In this document: in pieces, positions 13,475 through 14,401 of the stretch | Position numbering within the stretch: position 1 is the first letter of the stretch | How the letters are laid out: the number at the start of each line of letters is the position of its first letter | NCBI GenBank assembly: GCA_947497635.1 | Contig: CANMHZ010000008.1 | Location: 1 to 14,401 of the forward strand | Origin: Helicobacteraceae bacterium | Lineage (GTDB): Bacteria; Campylobacterota; Campylobacteria; Campylobacterales; Sulfurimonadaceae | DNA: 14,401 bases | Reading direction: 5' to 3' | Notes under the pieces: model-generated | Databases searched by the model: none | What the model was told of the DNA's origin: nothing | Seen by the model: only the letters and a program-made list of their open reading frames with translations | Position numbers and translations under genes: made by a program

Positions 13475-13877
13475 TCTCCTCCCCTCGCATATCCTGCGAG
13501 TGGTGGATGCCAATCTCAACCGTCTTAAAGAGGGTATTCGTGTGATTGAGGATATAGCGCGCTATGTTCACAATGACAAGAAGCTCTCAACGGCACTCAA
13601 AACCCTTCGTCATCAATGCCGTATCGAACCACTGGAATCACTTCTCTCCTCTCGCGATAGTATCAATGATGTGTTACGCCCTACGATGAAAAGTGAAATG
13701 AATCGTACCGATTTACGGAGTATAGTAATCGCTAACTATAAAAGAGGGCAAGAATCTTCGCGTGTTTTGGAAGAGGTTTATAAGATTATAGAACCTGAAA
13801 TGAGTGAAATGTTCAAACAAATTCGTTATGAACTCTATACCTTGGAAAAAGAAAATATTTTAGGCTTAGGAAACTAA
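13458..13877 (+). CDS. thiD2: Stand-alone ThiD2-like protein (thiamine biosynthesis)
   Basis: A 139-residue helical protein resembling the ThiD2 domain, often annotated as thiamine-phosphate pyrophosphorylase because it is commonly fused to the N-terminus of ThiE. ThiD2 is reported to phosphorylate hydroxymethylpyrimidine phosphate, supplying a ThiE substrate. The family's helical signature is visible: ILRVVDANLNRLKEGIRVIEDIARY at about 13-36, ANYKRGQESSRVLEEVYKI at about 92-110, and the closing KQIRYELYTLE. There is no ThiE barrel after it. I chose the GTG at 13458 because GGAA lies six bases upstream; an earlier in-frame ATG lies well inside the BI-1 gene and adds unrelated residues. It overlaps BI-1 by 17 bases, and the next gene begins five bases after its stop, so the three are probably co-transcribed. 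Confidence 0.8.
   Translation: MEKTNNLLPSHILRVVDANLNRLKEGIRVIEDIARYVHNDKKLSTALKTLRHQCRIEPLESLLSSRDSINDVLRPTMKSEMNRTDLRSIVIANYKRGQESSRVLEEVYKIIEPEMSEMFKQIRYELYTLEKENILGLGN
13484..13500 (+). other. Small perfect hairpin just after the BI-1 stop
   Basis: CTCGCA (13484-13489) and TGCGAG (13495-13500) form a six-base GC-rich stem with a TATCC loop, nine bases past the BI-1 stop and inside the first codons of the ThiD2-like gene. No T-run follows, so it is not a standard terminator. It could affect translation of the downstream gene or mRNA stability, or be chance. Confidence 0.35.
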
Positions 13878-13882
13878 GATCG

Positions 13883-14401
13883 TTGGAAACTAAGCACGTT
13901 GTCATTATTGGAGGAGGACCAGCTGGGTTAATGGCAGCGGATGTTCTCTCTGCGTCAGGGATAAGTGTCGATATTTTTGAAGCGAAACCCTCTGTGGGGA
14001 GAAAATTTCTTACAGCAGGCAAAGGGGGATTAAATATTACCCACAGTGAGCCTATCGGTGATTTTCTTCAACGCTATGATAGAAGTGATTGGTTAGAACC
14101 GATGATACGCGCATTTGATTCCAAGGCGATTCGAGCATGGATGGAAAGTTTGGATGTAGCTTCGTTCGTTGGAACTTCGGGAAGAGTTTTCCCCATAGAA
14201 ATGAAATCTGCTCCTCTGTTACGTCGTTGGCTCTCTTCCTTGAAAAAACGGGGAGTTCGTGTCCATTGCAGGCATTATTGGCAGGGGTTTACCGATACAG
14301 GAGCTTTGCGTTTTAGAACCGATGATGGTGAAAAAACAATAACATCGGATGCGACGATTTTGGCTTTGGGTGGCGGAAGTTGGGCTAGTTTAGGTTCAGA
14401 T
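13883..14401 (+). CDS. HI0933-family NAD(P)/FAD-dependent flavoprotein (5' part only)
   Basis: The frame is open to the window edge, giving the first 173 residues of a FAD-binding flavoprotein of the HI0933/YhiN group, closest by motif to the subgroup exemplified by PP_4765. The N-terminal dinucleotide fold is VVIIGGGPAGLMAADVL, ending in an acidic residue in DIFEAKP that would bind the adenosine ribose. Next come GRKFLTAGKGGLNITHSEP and GTSGRVFPIEMKSAPLLRRWL, both diagnostic of this group, and later ATILALGGGSW. The start is a TTG at 13883, five residues ahead of the fold, with AGGAA 11 bases upstream. No in-frame ATG exists before the fold. It follows the ThiD2-like stop by five bases. Members are annotated as oxidoreductases, and the substrate here is unknown. 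Confidence 0.9.
   Translation, partial: METKHVVIIGGGPAGLMAADVLSASGISVDIFEAKPSVGRKFLTAGKGGLNITHSEPIGDFLQRYDRSDWLEPMIRAFDSKAIRAWMESLDVASFVGTSGRVFPIEMKSAPLLRRWLSSLKKRGVRVHCRHYWQGFTDTGALRFRTDDGEKTITSDATILALGGGSWASLGSD

Overview
The window looks like chromosomal DNA from a sulfur-oxidising campylobacterotal (epsilonproteobacterial) relative of Sulfuricurvum or Sulfurimonas. This is inferred from moderate GC, tightly packed genes, frequent GTG/TTG starts, and the gene mix: class Ia NrdB, stand-alone ThiD2-type protein, and a secretin/GspE/GspF cluster laid out much like the Campylobacter transformation (Cts) genes. No RNA genes, insertion sequences, CRISPR arrays or origins were found. No stretch longer than about 150 bases lacks a gene.

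Layout. (1) Positions 1-3320, plus strand: four housekeeping genes joined by 4-11 base overlaps. They are nrdB, a nitrilase-superfamily hydrolase, pcm (protein-isoaspartate repair) and an RsmB/NOP-type RNA cytosine-5 methyltransferase. (2) 3334-4533, minus: a stand-alone AAA_14/DUF4143-like ATPase that converges on the first block and appears to have its own promoter. (3) 4642-12188, minus: a nine-gene type IV pilus / type II secretion-like operon. In transcription order it encodes a PilP/GspC-like periplasmic protein, an MshL-type lipoprotein secretin, a GspL/PilN-like bitopic protein, a small PilO/GspM-like bitopic protein, two prepilins, the GspE assembly ATPase, the GspF platform protein, and a GspG-like pseudopilin with an unusual C-terminal tail. 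(4) 12258-12623, minus: an unrecognised 121-residue protein transcribed away from (5). (5) 12773 to the window end, plus: a BI-1/YccA membrane protein, a stand-alone ThiD2-like protein, and the 5' part of an HI0933-family flavoprotein.

The pilus-like cluster is the main system. The pseudopilins would be matured by a prepilin peptidase encoded elsewhere. They would be assembled on GspF by GspE, linked through the L/M/P-like proteins to the secretin, and extruded across the outer membrane. Gene order and the absence of PilM and of a PilT retraction ATPase in the window fit a short MSHA- or Cts-type pseudopilus, with DNA uptake or secretion as the likeliest jobs (inference). The most distinctive point is the last pseudopilin. 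It combines a GspG-type core and calcium-loop-like segment with a short C-terminal module resembling those in phage tail-fibre proteins.
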